Source: Saccharomycopsis fibuligera x Saccharomycopsis cf. fibuligera
Taxonomy: Eukaryota > Ascomycota > Saccharomycetes > Ascoideales > Saccharomycopsidaceae
NCBI GenBank assembly: GCA_001936135.1
Contig: CP012809.1
Span: 310,001-374,000, forward strand
DNA: 64,000 bases
Direction of reading: 5' to 3'
Shown here: positions 10,518 to 24,788 of the stretch, in pieces
How the letters are laid out: the number at the start of each line of letters is the position of its first letter
Position numbering within the stretch: position 1 is the first letter of the stretch
Translations under genes and position numbers: made by a program
Notes under the pieces: generated by a model
Told to the model about the DNA's origin: nothing
Databases searched by the model: none
What the model saw: the letters and a program-made list of their open reading frames with translations, nothing else

Positions 10518-11607
10518 AGTTTATGTTTTTTCTCTTCTTCATATGTGCCCCTTCGAAAGCAAACCTTTTTTTTTCTTGTGTATCGTCTTCCTGACTTCAA
10601 CCCTATTTTTTTATTAGTTTAACAAAAGTACGAAAAAGTGTTATGTATTATGTAAACTACTGACAAGTTTTTAATATATTCTAACGAAATTCTGTCTTTA
10701 ACTTAAAGAACTCCTTTTTGTGCAATGTATCCACAATTTTTTACAGAACCACATTAACCAACTCTACTTAGCATGTAGCTGTGCTTGTCAATGAGATATT
10801 TAGCAGCCGATTACTATCATGCGTTTATGGAAAATTGGGCTAAGTGTTTGTGTCACTTTTGGTTGATATTCGTTTGAGGAATGTATTGTGCACAAACGAG
10901 GCAGATCAAAGGAAGACAGATACCATGCATAATTGTTGGCTGCATGGTCTTTGCAAGTTGTGAGTATTGAGCTTCAGATTATAAACACGATGGGCACACC
11001 CCAGCTTTACATAATGTTAACCAAAATAAGGTTCAAAATATTAATATTTGCTGTATGAATAAAAATCCCACAAAAAAACTCATGTAAGGGAGCCATAGGT
11101 GCTTTAAATCTTCGTAAAAGTACTCAGTTCACTTGCGTAGTAATATAATAATAGATACTAAGCGCAACCATCCCCGCAGGAGAAAAAGATATGAAAAAAA
11201 AAAGAGTGAGACAAGTAAAGCCTCCAAACTTTCTACCTCAACAAAGAGGGGTACCTAATAAATGGTAGGTAGCTGTTTAAGGAATAATGTGAACTGAAAC
11301 TTAAATCAACTGAATCAATACTTAAAGAAATCTGTCCTATATGGCATATATTAAATACAAATTAAAACGATAAAAAGGTTTAAGACGAAAGACATGTCAT
11401 CCAAGGTACTAATATAGATTTTTTTTCACACACAATATCGATTTATTATTTCTATATAAACGGTAGAAAATATAATCTTATAAACTTATCTATATAGTAT
11501 ATACAGTATAGTTCAGTTGTTATTATATAGGGGAAACTTGTACAAGTGAAAACCCCTAGAAACTACAACTTATCAGAAGGTGCAAATAAGCAAAAAAGAA
11601 AAAAATG
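10518..11607. other. Intergenic, no gene recognised
   Basis: About 1.1 kb upstream of the acidic hypothetical gene and downstream of the tRNA. AT-rich with no long frame and no second tRNA-like B box. I looked for LTR-like ends next to the tRNA gene and found none I could support. Confidence 0.45.
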
Positions 11608-11679
11608 TTCCGATACCGGGAGTCGAACCCGGGTTTGCTCGGTGAAGGCGAACCGTGCTAGCCGTTACACTATATCGGA
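11608..11679 (-). tRNA. tRNA-Glu, anticodon UUC
   Basis: Complete 72-nt cloverleaf on the minus strand. Acceptor TCCGATA pairs with TATCGGA, the D arm is GTGT/GCAC, the anticodon arm is GTTCG-loop-CGAGC and the T arm is CCGGG-TTCGACT-CCCGG. The anticodon loop is CCTTCAC, giving UUC (Glu). An A box and a B box (GGTTCGACTCC) are present, and a T7 run about 2 nt after the gene serves as RNA polymerase III terminator. No intron. Position 33 is C where almost all tRNAs have U, and the discriminator base is A where S. cerevisiae tRNA-Glu, as I recall it, has G. Confidence 0.95.
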
Positions 11680-12141
11680 GAATATATTTTTTACCTCTAA
11701 AAGTAAAATGAATATTGTACAATAACATGTCGCTTATGCACTATCAGAATATGGTATAACATATGCATACTTTGCATCAACTCATATATTACATAATCAA
11801 CATACACCATTATACCTCAATATGCTTATAGAGACATATATCTTGCGCCACTGCGCAGGTACAGAAAGCTCCCCGGCTGGCGCCAGCCGGGGACGTCCAG
11901 TATGATATGGACAGCGACTAACAAAGTGACTAGTTGTATACTCAACTGTTTTGTTGTTTCATTTTTTGTACTTAACCAGTTCCTGGTTCGTTATCTTGTA
12001 TCTTAAATATATTTAGCTTTTAATTTACTTGCTAAGTGCTGTCATTTACTTAAAGCATACTTTGCATCTGCGTTACCTTTGCGTTGCTCTTTTTTCTCCA
12101 CTTCTCTTTTGGTATTACATAATCTTTATCTCTAGATAAAA
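11680..12141. other. Intergenic between tRNA-Glu and the ADE12 pseudogene
   Basis: AT-rich, with one strikingly GC-rich perfect palindrome at 11871-11892 listed separately. No gene seen. Confidence 0.5.
11871..11892. repeat. 22-bp perfect GC-rich palindrome
   Basis: CCCCGGCTGGC followed directly by its reverse complement, with no loop. It is 20 of 22 G/C within strongly AT-rich surroundings. It could form a hairpin or cruciform, bind a dimeric protein, or be a mobile GC cluster. Its function is not known. Confidence 0.8.
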
Positions 12142-13414
12142 ATGCCTAACTCTATTGTCCTTGGTGCCCAATGGGGTGACGAAGGTAAAGGAAAACTTGT
12201 TGATATTCTTTGTGATAATGTTGAATGTTTGTGCTAGATGCCAAGGTGGTAATAATGCCGGCAACACTATTGTTGTCAATGGCATAAAATACGATTTTCA
12301 TATGCTTCTATCAGGTCTTATTAATCCAAGATGTCAAAACTTAATTGGTTCTGGAGTAGTTATTCATATCCCTTCATTTTTCAGTGAATTACAAACTATT
12401 GTTGATAAAGGAGTAAACGTGGATAATAGGCTTTTCATTTCAGATAGAGCTCATTTAGTTTTCGATTTCCATCAAATTACTGACAAATTGAAAGAAAATG
12501 AACTATCTAATTCTAAGACTACCAAAAAGGCCAAGATTGGTACTACTGGTAAAGGTATCGGCCCAACTTATTCCACCGATCTGGGTTAAGAGTGCATCAT
12601 CTTGTAAACTATGAGCCAAATGCCTGGGTTGAATTTGAAGCTAAATTTAGAAGATTAGTGGAAACCAGACAAAGAAGATATGGCGAGTTTGATTATGATA
12701 TTGAAGCAGAATTAACAAAATACAAAAAATATAAAGAACAGCTAAAACCATTTGTCATTGATTCTATTCCATTTATTCATAAAGCTATTGCCTCCAACAA
12801 AAAAGTGTTAATAGAAGGTGCTAGTGCTTTGTTATTGGACATTGATTTTGGTACTTATCCATTTGTTACTTCTTCCAATACAGGTATTGGCGGCGTCTTA
12901 ACGGGGTTAGGTTTACCACCTCAAGCAATCAATGAAACTTTTGGTGTAGTGAAAGCTTACACCACGAGGTTGGTGAAGGTCCATTTCCGGCTGAACACAA
13001 ACAATCGGAGCAGAATATGGGGTTACTACTGGTAGAAAAAGAAGATGTGGTTGGTTAGATTCGATTATTTTAAAATATTCCACTTTAATCAATGGTTACA
13101 ATGCTTTGAACTTGACCAAGTTGGATGTTTTGGATACTTTCAAAGAAATCCAAGTTGCCGTGGGATACAAATACAACGGAAAATTTTTGGACTCATTTCC
13201 AGCAGATTTAAATGTTTTGAGTAATGTAGAAGTTGATTATAAGACTTTTGCTGGTTGGGAAACTGATATTAGCAAGATCGCAAAATATGAAGAATTTCCA
13301 GAAAATTGCCGCAGATATATTGAATTTATTTAAGAATACGTGAATGTTCCTATCAAATGGATTGGCACTGGTCCAGGTAGAGAAGCCACAATTATCAAAT
13401 CTACCAAGAATTGA
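12142..13414 (+). pseudogene. ADE12: Decayed adenylosuccinate synthetase gene
   Basis: Adenylosuccinate synthetase makes adenylosuccinate from IMP, aspartate and GTP, the first committed step to AMP. The region starts with the family N-terminus ([20 protein letters not shown]) and ends near KWIGTGPGRE, so almost the full-length gene (about 425 codons) is present, but not in one frame. Breaks seen: a one-base frame change near 12225, another with loss of bases near 12585 (after the [10 protein letters not shown] segment), another near 12970 (after VVKAYTTR), a larger loss near 13010 before the [13 protein letters not shown]-like segment, and an in-frame TAA at 13331-13333 about 27 codons before the end. 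The catalytic His of the NNAGHT motif reads Asn (NNAGNT). The rest is still easy to align, so decay looks fairly recent. A functional copy presumably exists elsewhere. Multiple sequencing errors are less likely given the His change and several independent lesions. Confidence 0.88.
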
Positions 13415-13864
13415 GGAGTTAGAATTTGAAGAAGGCATATGCTATAGTAAATAAATTTTATTTGTATTTCTTATATATTACTTTGTATTTATACTGATAC
13501 AAGAATTTCATGGCTAAATTGCCCTTATTCTATTTTTAAATTGATACACATTATAAGATTTGTGGGTTTTAGTTATAATATGATTCGTATATTGCAATAA
13601 AAGGGAAACTCTACAGTCGGTTTCATAATCAAGTACAGATCAAGTACAAATCTTTGCAAAATAGCAGTCTTTTAAGTCATGATTTCGTAAGGAGGTTATA
13701 TATAACATTTATCAAAATGAGAAAGCAGTCCAATAGTAAACTAAGTTGATTTAATGGTGGAATGCGGTAAAACCAATGATAAAAAAAGGAAGAAATATAA
13801 TAAAACAGACAGAGAAAATAAAAGAACTTAAAGAAGAAGAAGCAAAGTAAACCTTTTTACTTAA
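13415..13864. other. Convergent intergenic
   Basis: About 450 AT-rich bases between the ADE12 relic and the 3' end of REI1. Nothing recognised. Confidence 0.45.
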
Positions 13865-14562
13865 TCATGGAAGATTAGGGTCTCTAAGATGAGGATGATA
13901 ATTAATCTTTCTCAATGAATTGAAAGCTCTTCTATTAGCAACATTTTCTTGCTGTTTATTTTGTTTCAACATCTTGGAAAATTGTTTTTGATATTGCGTC
14001 ACTGATAATCCACCATTATTTAAAAACCGTTTATCAGCAAGCACCACTGTGGATTCAGAGTCTCTTGGAACATGTTCCACCCGTGGCGTTTGTCTATAGT
14101 AGCGCATCATTGAACGATGACCAATTTTGTAACCTGAAGGCAATGCAAGTTCTGAACCGGTATCGTCCAATTGTGGGTCACTATAACTATTAGACACGTC
14201 ACCATTGCTACCTTCATCATTACCATCAACACTACCACTTCTCAGTTTATCATTAGATTGCTCATAAAATTCAGCAAATAATTCGCGTTCCTCTTTATGC
14301 TCATACGGAATTCGACAATGAGCTTTAGAGATACAATGATCCTGGATACTTTCCAAAGTCTTGCCAATAAATCCACAATTTAAGCATACATTATCAATAG
14401 AAATCACTTCCCAAAGAAATTGAATAAGTGCTGATAAATCTTTCAAATTCTTGCGGTTTGGAATGTATAATCCATGTTTTTGGAACATGTGTTGGATATC
14501 ATCTTCAAGACTGTCATGCTGAGCATTGCAATAAATGCAGCCATTTACTGCAAGTATATCAT

Positions 14563-14598
<36 letters not shown>

Positions 14599-15391
14599 TG
14601 TTTTCTTCTTCTTCTTCTTCTTCCGTGTCTTCGTCTTCACTGCTAGGAGCCATTTCGCTGTCGCTGAAGCCCGGTGCCGCTCTCGGTTGTCTAAGAGGAA
14701 CTTCATGCTCATCAACTTGACTAAATCCGGATTCTGACATTGTATCAACATTCGATAATGTATCCGCAATTGATTCAGTTTCAGTGACTTGACTAGAATG
14801 TACAGAATTACCTAATGAAAATTCAGAAAATTCAGAAGCAACGGTACTTGCTGGACTGCTGCTTCGATTATGATTATGCAAACTGTTATTGACTCTAATT
14901 GTTCCAGGTACCAAATTACCAAATTGGTCAAATCTGTTAAGTCTCTGTTGATGACCGAGTCTTCCAGCTAATGATCCTCCCGCATTATTGCCATCACCAT
15001 TAACATTATTATAGCCAGATTTGAATAATCTTTTCATGTCTTTCTTAGTGACTTGTCTTTGAGAATTTGGATTCTTGTTTCTCCGACGATCATGTACCAC
15101 AAACCCATATTCATCTTCTCTTGGACCATTATTATTGCCATCTTCTTCAAAATTGCCATAACCACCATAATTACTGCTATTATTGTTGATGTTTTTAGGT
15201 TGAACTTTTTCAACAAACACTTCAGCACTAATTGTAGGTAACTGAGCAACTCGTCTTTTCAAATTATAACGATGCCATTCTGATTTCATGTGATATTTTT
15301 GCCCTTCATAATTGGTGAATCTTATACCACAGGTATTACAGCTAAAAAGACCAACGCTTGGGTTAGTGGAATGAGACACTGTATCTGCCAT
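13865..15391 (-). CDS. REI1: Pre-60S maturation zinc-finger protein (Rei1/Reh1)
   Basis: Cytoplasmic late 60S maturation factor. Rei1 inserts its C-terminus in the polypeptide exit tunnel and, with Jjj1, helps release Arx1 and Alb1. The N-terminus shows the U1-type C2H2 finger CNTCGIRFTNYEGQKYHMKS (residues 18-37) followed by WHRYNLKRRVAQLP. Two further C2H2-type pairs lie in the second half: CIYCNAQHDSLEDDIQHMF and the VCLNCGFIGKTLESIQDHC region. A long acidic block with 12 consecutive Asp is encoded by a GAT repeat around residues 260-280. The basic C-terminus (INYHPHLRDPNLP) fits the tunnel-probing end. Length 508 residues versus 393 in S. cerevisiae Rei1, the excess being disordered linker. 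It could be the paralogue Reh1; only one such gene is seen here. Confidence 0.88.
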
Positions 15392-15987
15392 GATTTGAGT
15401 AAAAAGTGTATGAAATGCCCTTTGCTATATGCTGCTTGCTACAGGTATTAAAGTTGTTCTCAAGTTAGCTGACTGCTGATAGCAACTATAGTAACTGATA
15501 TACAATAGTCTATTGTGACTATATAAGGTATTGGGAATTGCGCAGACAAAATGTATTTGCAAATCAATAATTGGTAAAATGAGTTGCGGTGTTAAGACCT
15601 GTTATATCTTCTTTTCTCTTCTTGCTTCCGAGACAGTTTAAAATGTACTGATTGAGTGTTCAGGACATCTCCGCCTGAATAGTAATCACAGGGCCGGGTA
15701 ATACTTTTTGAACGCTCAACATGAAGCGACTGATGACTTAGCTCTGTCCTTTAGTTGCACCTTCTAGCCCTAAATTGGAATAGATATGTTATAGTTTAGA
15801 GTTCATACCTAGTCTGGTGAATATTAATCAAATTGTAATGGTGAGCAAATAGCTCTCCTGTCTAATACTACTAATACTAATACAACCTGATAATGATTAT
15901 CTAGTCTAGTACACAATGTAGTTATAGCACATAACAAATTGTAAGGCTATTTATTATTGAAAACTCTGAAAATGCAACGCTAACCTA
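15392..15987. other. Intergenic, REI1 upstream / MNR2 downstream
   Basis: About 600 bases with no long frame. It holds the REI1 promoter (minus strand) and the MNR2 3' region. Nothing else seen. Confidence 0.45.
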
Positions 15988-18900
15988 TTAAGCAACTCCG
16001 ATACGACGGCAAACGACATACAACAGCAACGCAAACAAAAACATACAAGCAGTTATTGAAAAAAACCACCAAAGTCCCTCAGAAAACTGACCAGGAACTA
16101 CAACATTCATACCCCAAAGCCCAGTAATGACATTCATAGGTAAGACAATTGTCCCAAGAATAGTGAGTTTACCCAACACGTCATTCATATCATTATTGAC
16201 TTTAGTCATATCAATGTTTAATTGTGCCAAATAATTGGAGTGTGATCTAGCAAGGAGTTTTTCACAATGGTTTAAAGTTTGTACCATGGTTATTATGTGA
16301 TCTTGGATGTCACCCAAATACATGCCAATTTCGGACCTTGAAGTGCTACTGTTGTTGTTGTTATTATTTCCATTATTAGTGCCATTAGCATTGCTAAAAG
16401 TATTGCTAATGCTGTTTCCATTTCCATTGAGATTCGAAATGCCAATGGCGCTGCTGTTGAGAACAGCATTTGCTGCATTTACAGCAGCTAATGAATCACT
16501 TTTCGGAGCAAAATTTTCATTGCATTTTTTGGAAAATCCTTTAATAACATCCGCTTTAGATCCTAAAAGTCTCAGTAAACTCATCACTTTTTTCCGTGAC
16601 TCGCCAATGCGTCTCAACATGTCACCCTTTCTTTGCCATTCCATTGATGTCGTCGTGGACATACTGCTAGCTGAGCTGCTGGAACTCGATGAAGCAATAC
16701 TGCGACCCGATCTCATTGACCGCACTGACCGAACTGACCGCTTGTCTGCTGCAGATGTTGAAGCAGCTTGAGCCGCAGCTGGCGCTGTTTGGTAATACGG
16801 TGCAGATGATGATGATGGATTGTTACGAGATAACATTGGCGGCCTCATCTTCTTAGTATATGCCTTTTCCAACTCGTCTTCTTCTTCTTCATCATCTTCC
16901 ATTTCCGATTCTAGTTCACTATCCGAATCTTCACCACTTTGCATCTTAATGATTTCATCTTCAATGGTACCAACTTCTCCCTCTAGTAGTTCAATCATTG
17001 GTCCAAACGCATCAGTAATATCATCAATTAGCGCATAAGCAATCCAATCAGTAGATACTGTTAAATAATCTCTAAGCAAACGACACCGTCTTCTAACATT
17101 GACCGGGTGTGGGGTTGGTGCAAAATGAAACGTTAGAACTCCTTCACGGAAAACAATAATGTAAATATTCAAAGGTTGAAGCTCATCTTTTTTAGAATTG
17201 TATTGCCGTTTTCTGGTTATTGTGCTGGTAGTGTCTTTACTAGTAACCGGAAATCTTCGATAATTACCAGAATCTTCATCACTTTTAAATGCATCATGCT
17301 TGCGACTCCAAAGCTTTTGCGAGTATTTTTTCACCAAAATTTTGATTCTTTCGGTCATTGAAGTATGGTAATTTTTGTAGAGCTCATCATCATCGGCTCC
17401 ACTAAAGTGAAGCTCATTTTTTTCCTTAATCTTCATTTTTTCCCGCACAATATCAAATGATCTAAAACAGATGAAATAATAGTCATTGAAAAGTTCCACT
17501 TTCTCTCTAGTTTCTCCTAAAAAAATATCTTCTGTTGTCAATGGATGAATGCCAAATGCTTTACTAACAACCTTCATTTCTTCTTCGGTAGGATTGAGGA
17601 TATCTAACCAAAAGATACTACTTGCGCTATCATTCGCGCTGGCTTTGGAGCCAGAATATTTGAGGCCAGAATCGGTAAGTTGCGATGGTATTGGTGTTGA
17701 TCCTCTGGTGTTATTTGTATCGTTACCACCATTACTATTATTGATACTATCAGAAGAAACAGCAACATTTTCATCGGCAAATAGCGCACTGTTTTCTGAT
17801 CCAGGCTTATTTTTCATATAATGACAAGGAACAAACAAATCAGCAAACGTTTGTCCCGGTTGCAATATCCCAGAAATAGTTGGGGAATGAATGGTTGTAT
17901 CCAAGTCTTCCCGAAAATAAGCAAATCTGAATTGATCAGCTAGTCTATTATCCAGATTTACTGCTCCCGGAAAACCTAGTAAATTACCTATATTAGAGTT
18001 CATACCATGTTTATCCCATGGATGGATCTTAGGTGGCCGTAATCTACCATTCAAACCTTCTGTTTCGTTAACGCGACGATGGGATAAAAGCGGCTGTCTT
18101 TCGTTGGTGACATCCACTTTGCTGATTATTGGGCTTTGGAACCCCACAACGTGGTCTTGGTCATCATCATTATTATTATAAATGTAATTATTTTCTTCGA
18201 TATCATCATAGTAATTGGTTGATGATGGTGCTAAATTAGCATTACCGCCGTTATTATTATCCAGATAAATTATATCATGAGCTTGTTTTGAATTACTTTC
18301 GGCAAGTAATCTCAACTCTTCTATTTCTTCATTGTAAAACTCTTGCAAAACTTTTAGATCAGGCCACATTTTTTCATCTCCCTCTTCACCATCTGATTGA
18401 TCAATTGGAAGGCACACGTCATCTAAGGAAGAATTGTCTGACTGATTAGTTTTCGTTGATGGTTGTGAACCTTCAAATTCATAATCGCTGTCAAACAAAT
18501 CTTCCAAATTATCGTTACTGTGATTAGATGGGAAATATTCTTTATTTGATGGAGAAAGGCCAGCTACTGTCGATAGTCTTCTTTTAGATCTAAAACTGAA
18601 ACTGTTATAGTTGTGACCATTTTCCAATGGAGGCACTGAAAAAGATGCATAAGCATCTGATGTTGATGACGCAGGCACATGAGAAGGTTCTTCATCTTCT
18701 AAAGATGGCTGGTTACGCACCCACCGGTCAGCATAAGCATTACGAGAAGTTCTAGTACTCAATGGCGGGCCGGGACTAAAGTTGTCATCTTCATTAACAT
18801 TACCACTACTGTAGCCGCCGCTTTTTTGATATTTTTGAAGGTTCTGCCGTAGCAAAGGAGCTACTGCAGGTGTTGTTTGTGCCGATATTGGTGAAACTGG

Positions 18901-19326
18901 TGAGGCCACAGTTGTGTTCCCATCGCCCATACTGTTATCGTTTCTAGACTTTATCTTCGCCTTGCTGGATCTTCTTCGTCTAGCTCTTCTTCTTGAAGAC
19001 GGTTGGTTTTGAGTAAAGACTCGCTGGTCAATGACACCATAATTGTGCAAGTTTGTTTGGCTGTTGCTGTTACTGTCTGTCAAACCGCCCAAGTGATTTG
19101 TTGTTGAATCATGCTGCCCTAAACTTTCGTCATCACCTTCTATTGGATCCGCTCCAGCTGCTACGGTACTAAACACTGCACCGTGAGTATTTGGCCTGGT
19201 ATTGTTGGCGGTGCTGCTGTTGTTATTATCAAAGATGTTGGAAAAAGTTGACCTTCTTTTACTTGGTCTTTTCCGTGAAGCCTCTTTGGGAACACTGCCC
19301 TTGCCTGTATAATGATCAGTAGACAT
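15988..19326 (-). CDS. MNR2: CorA-type Mg2+ transporter of the vacuole (Mnr2-like)
   Basis: Magnesium transporter of the eukaryotic CorA/ALR family. The 1112-residue protein has a very long cytosolic N-terminus with Arg-rich clusters (RKRPSKRRS near 19; RRRARRRRSSK near 113) and Asn/Ser-rich linkers. The CorA core follows: FWLDILNPTEEEM, KAFGIHPLTTEDIFLGETRE and TDWIAYALIDDITDAFGPM. It ends in two membrane helices with the signature GMN at 1072-1074 in TGLWGMNVVVPGQ. Mnr2 (969 residues in S. cerevisiae) releases Mg2+ from the vacuole; Alr1/Alr2 act at the plasma membrane. The Arg-rich N-terminus, the FWLD start and the insert after the ETREKVELF segment favour Mnr2. An acidic stretch and a Ser-rich insert (about 815-890) interrupt the core. 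It shares an upstream region with the Asn-rich gene on the plus strand. Confidence 0.82.
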   Translation of the reverse strand: MSTDHYTGKGSVPKEASRKRPSKRRSTFSNIFDNNNSSTANNTRPNTHGAVFSTVAAGADPIEGDDESLGQHDSTTNHLGGLTDSNSNSQTNLHNYGVIDQRVFTQNQPSSRRRARRRRSSKAKIKSRNDNSMGDGNTTVASPVSPISAQTTPAVAPLLRQNLQKYQKSGGYSSGNVNEDDNFSPGPPLSTRTSRNAYADRWVRNQPSLEDEEPSHVPASSTSDAYASFSVPPLENGHNYNSFSFRSKRRLSTVAGLSPSNKEYFPSNHSNDNLEDLFDSDYEFEGSQPSTKTNQSDNSSLDDVCLPIDQSDGEEGDEKMWPDLKVLQEFYNEEIEELRLLAESNSKQAHDIIYLDNNNGGNANLAPSSTNYYDDIEENNYIYNNNDDDQDHVVGFQSPIISKVDVTNERQPLLSHRRVNETEGLNGRLRPPKIHPWDKHGMNSNIGNLLGFPGAVNLDNRLADQFRFAYFREDLDTTIHSPTISGILQPGQTFADLFVPCHYMKNKPGSENSALFADENVAVSSDSINNSNGGNDTNNTRGSTPIPSQLTDSGLKYSGSKASANDSASSIFWLDILNPTEEEMKVVSKAFGIHPLTTEDIFLGETREKVELFNDYYFICFRSFDIVREKMKIKEKNELHFSGADDDELYKNYHTSMTERIKILVKKYSQKLWSRKHDAFKSDEDSGNYRRFPVTSKDTTSTITRKRQYNSKKDELQPLNIYIIVFREGVLTFHFAPTPHPVNVRRRCRLLRDYLTVSTDWIAYALIDDITDAFGPMIELLEGEVGTIEDEIIKMQSGEDSDSELESEMEDDEEEEDELEKAYTKKMRPPMLSRNNPSSSSAPYYQTAPAAAQAASTSAADKRSVRSVRSMRSGRSIASSSSSSSASSMSTTTSMEWQRKGDMLRRIGESRKKVMSLLRLLGSKADVIKGFSKKCNENFAPKSDSLAAVNAANAVLNSSAIGISNLNGNGNSISNTFSNANGTNNGNNNNNNSSTSRSEIGMYLGDIQDHIITMVQTLNHCEKLLARSHSNYLAQLNIDMTKVNNDMNDVLGKLTILGTIVLPMNVITGLWGMNVVVPGQFSEGLWWFFSITACMFLFALLLYVVCRRIGVA

Positions 19327-19831
19327 TTAGCAGATACTGGATTAATGAATTGATTTTGTTCTGGTAGTTGAATATGATTCAATTAAAAAAGGTTGAGAAG
19401 AGATTATAATTATTAACTCGGACAACGAGGAGTTTTGCAGGGAGATGAAAAGCTCAAAAGGGATAGTAAACAGCTTTAGCCACACTATGAGTCCCTGAAT
19501 GGCAACAGAACAGAGCAATGTCCATGTATTTGAATTTAGCAGTTGTTGTAGTTGTTGATGTTACTGGATTCTTTTTGGATATTGTATTGCCTTCAGCAGC
19601 GACAAAGCGTTAATCTTCAGGTTCGCAACAGCGATGAGGTCAGGGGCAGGGTAATAGTAGAAGCGGCAACGGCTTGTAAGCGTTGAGGTGATGATAGCAC
19701 ACCAAGTACTATCTATAGATCAGGAATAGCGTAGTTTGTGGATGAGGAAAGCAGTGATATAGAAAATATGTGATAGGAGTTGCTGCTGCTGAAAGTATCT
19801 TTGTAGTTCTATAGATACTGGCTCAGTAGCG

Positions 19832-19879
<48 letters not shown>

Positions 19880-20396
19880 AGTCAGGGAGAGTTTTCCACA
19901 GCGCAGGGAGCGGGCAGGGATAAAGCGATGAGCATTGTTTGCAATATCAATTCTCGCTGGCTAATTGCAGAAATACCTCTCCAAGCTATTTACAGAATAG
20001 AATGCCCCTGTGCTCACACACTGTCTCGACTCATATTGACCCAGCCTCTCACTAGTACACATCCTGCCAATTGTATACCTTACTTTTATTATTTCATCAC
20101 AACATCAACTCCCCATTGGCACACCCAGTAGCCTGTGCCCTTTTGAACATCCCGTGGTGATACACCAAAAGAGAACATCAACTGCTAAGTTTAAACTTAT
20201 TTCAGTGCACAGCCAGAGACCTGACAGACTTTAAATTTTAAAGCATCATCAGTTTCAATTTACAATTACAGAAAGAAGGAATTGAAGTACCAAAACACAT
20301 TCCACAGTGATCTCATTATATTACAATATCAGGAAAGTAACCAAATCTCATTCAATACCAAGTACAAGCATCATCCTCACTTCTATCCAAGATATA
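19327..20396. promoter_or_regulatory. Divergent promoter region of MNR2 and the Asn-rich gene
   Basis: About 1.1 kb between two divergent starts, with a (TG)n tract at 19834-19877. Open frames inside are short and follow the repeat. No specific operator recognised. Confidence 0.4.
19834..19877. repeat. (TG)22 microsatellite
   Basis: 44 bases of uninterrupted TG repeat in a divergent promoter region. Such tracts can form Z-DNA and vary in length. Confidence 0.97.
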
Positions 20397-23720
<3,324 letters not shown>

Positions 23721-24788
23721 GGACTTTCTGCCTATATTTTTTTTTTTTTTTTTCAAATTAAATTTCTTTCGCTTATATTTGTTGTATGTTGATCATTTTG
23801 TGCGGTATTTTATTTTTATTTGTTATCTCTTTTTTTTTTTAATTTGAAAACTTACATACACTCTGTTACTACAATACTATATATTTTACTTAAATGATTG
23901 CATTTCAAGATAAATTCAATGTTCGAACTACTGTCTATGTAAAGTACTTTTCCCAGCATTTCTATAGCAAGTTTCCGTAAAGGTTCTGCGGGGCTATCTT
24001 ACAAAGCATAAATCAAAGCCTCTTAAAATGTGAGTTTCTCAGGCATTGCTCAGGTGTAGATTGACTCAGCCGCACAATCAGCAAAATTGACAAATATATT
24101 AAGTAACCGCTGCTAGAATAAGCCTAGTAAATAGCAAGTCAAGTAAAAGCAATGTCAAGAAGCACTTAAAAAATATAGACTACTTAAATGAGACGAAATT
24201 ATATTGTAAGGCATCGAAATTCTTGCTAAAAACTATAGACTACAGTCTGGGTGAACATACAGTGAATATGCTAATCTTCAATATAAATCAATTTGACAAT
24301 GCTCGTCTGCATGCCCCCGCATGCCATGCGCATAAGTATGCGGTTTCTCTGATCTCCTTGCTCGTTTCAGCAGCAAACACGCACGCAGGATGCTGATCTA
24401 GATCTTAATCTTAATCTTAATCTTGATCATAATACTGTTCTTGATTTTGATTTTGAAGTCGCTAATATTTCTATAATATCCGTTGAATATTTCATTGGTG
24501 CCAGCAACTTCCTTTCCGCTGCATTTCTTTCGTATCCTTTCGTTTCGCTTCGCTGGGTTTCAATTCCTTTCACGCATCGTTTTGAGTGATTGGAGACCTT
24601 CACTTAATGCACAGATAGAAATCACCCAGCACATATCATTACCTTAAAAGATTCATCGAAAGCAGTCGTAATTTCTTGTCTTATACAGAACGTTGCTTTA
24701 GACTTAAAAAATAAAACTATTTTGTTACACTCAAGACCGTTTGATTTCCTTGTAAATCAAAAAAAAATAAAAAAAAAAAAAAAAAAAG
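23721..24788. other. Intergenic between the Asn-rich gene and the SRF1-like gene
   Basis: About 1.07 kb. T runs follow the Asn-rich gene (terminator-like). A short tandem of ATCTTA units lies near 24400-24425, and a 21-base A tract directly precedes the SRF1-like start. No gene seen. Confidence 0.45.

Noticed and set aside
11400-11600. Possible solo LTR next to the tRNA gene
   Set aside because: No paired TG...CA ends or target-site duplication found.
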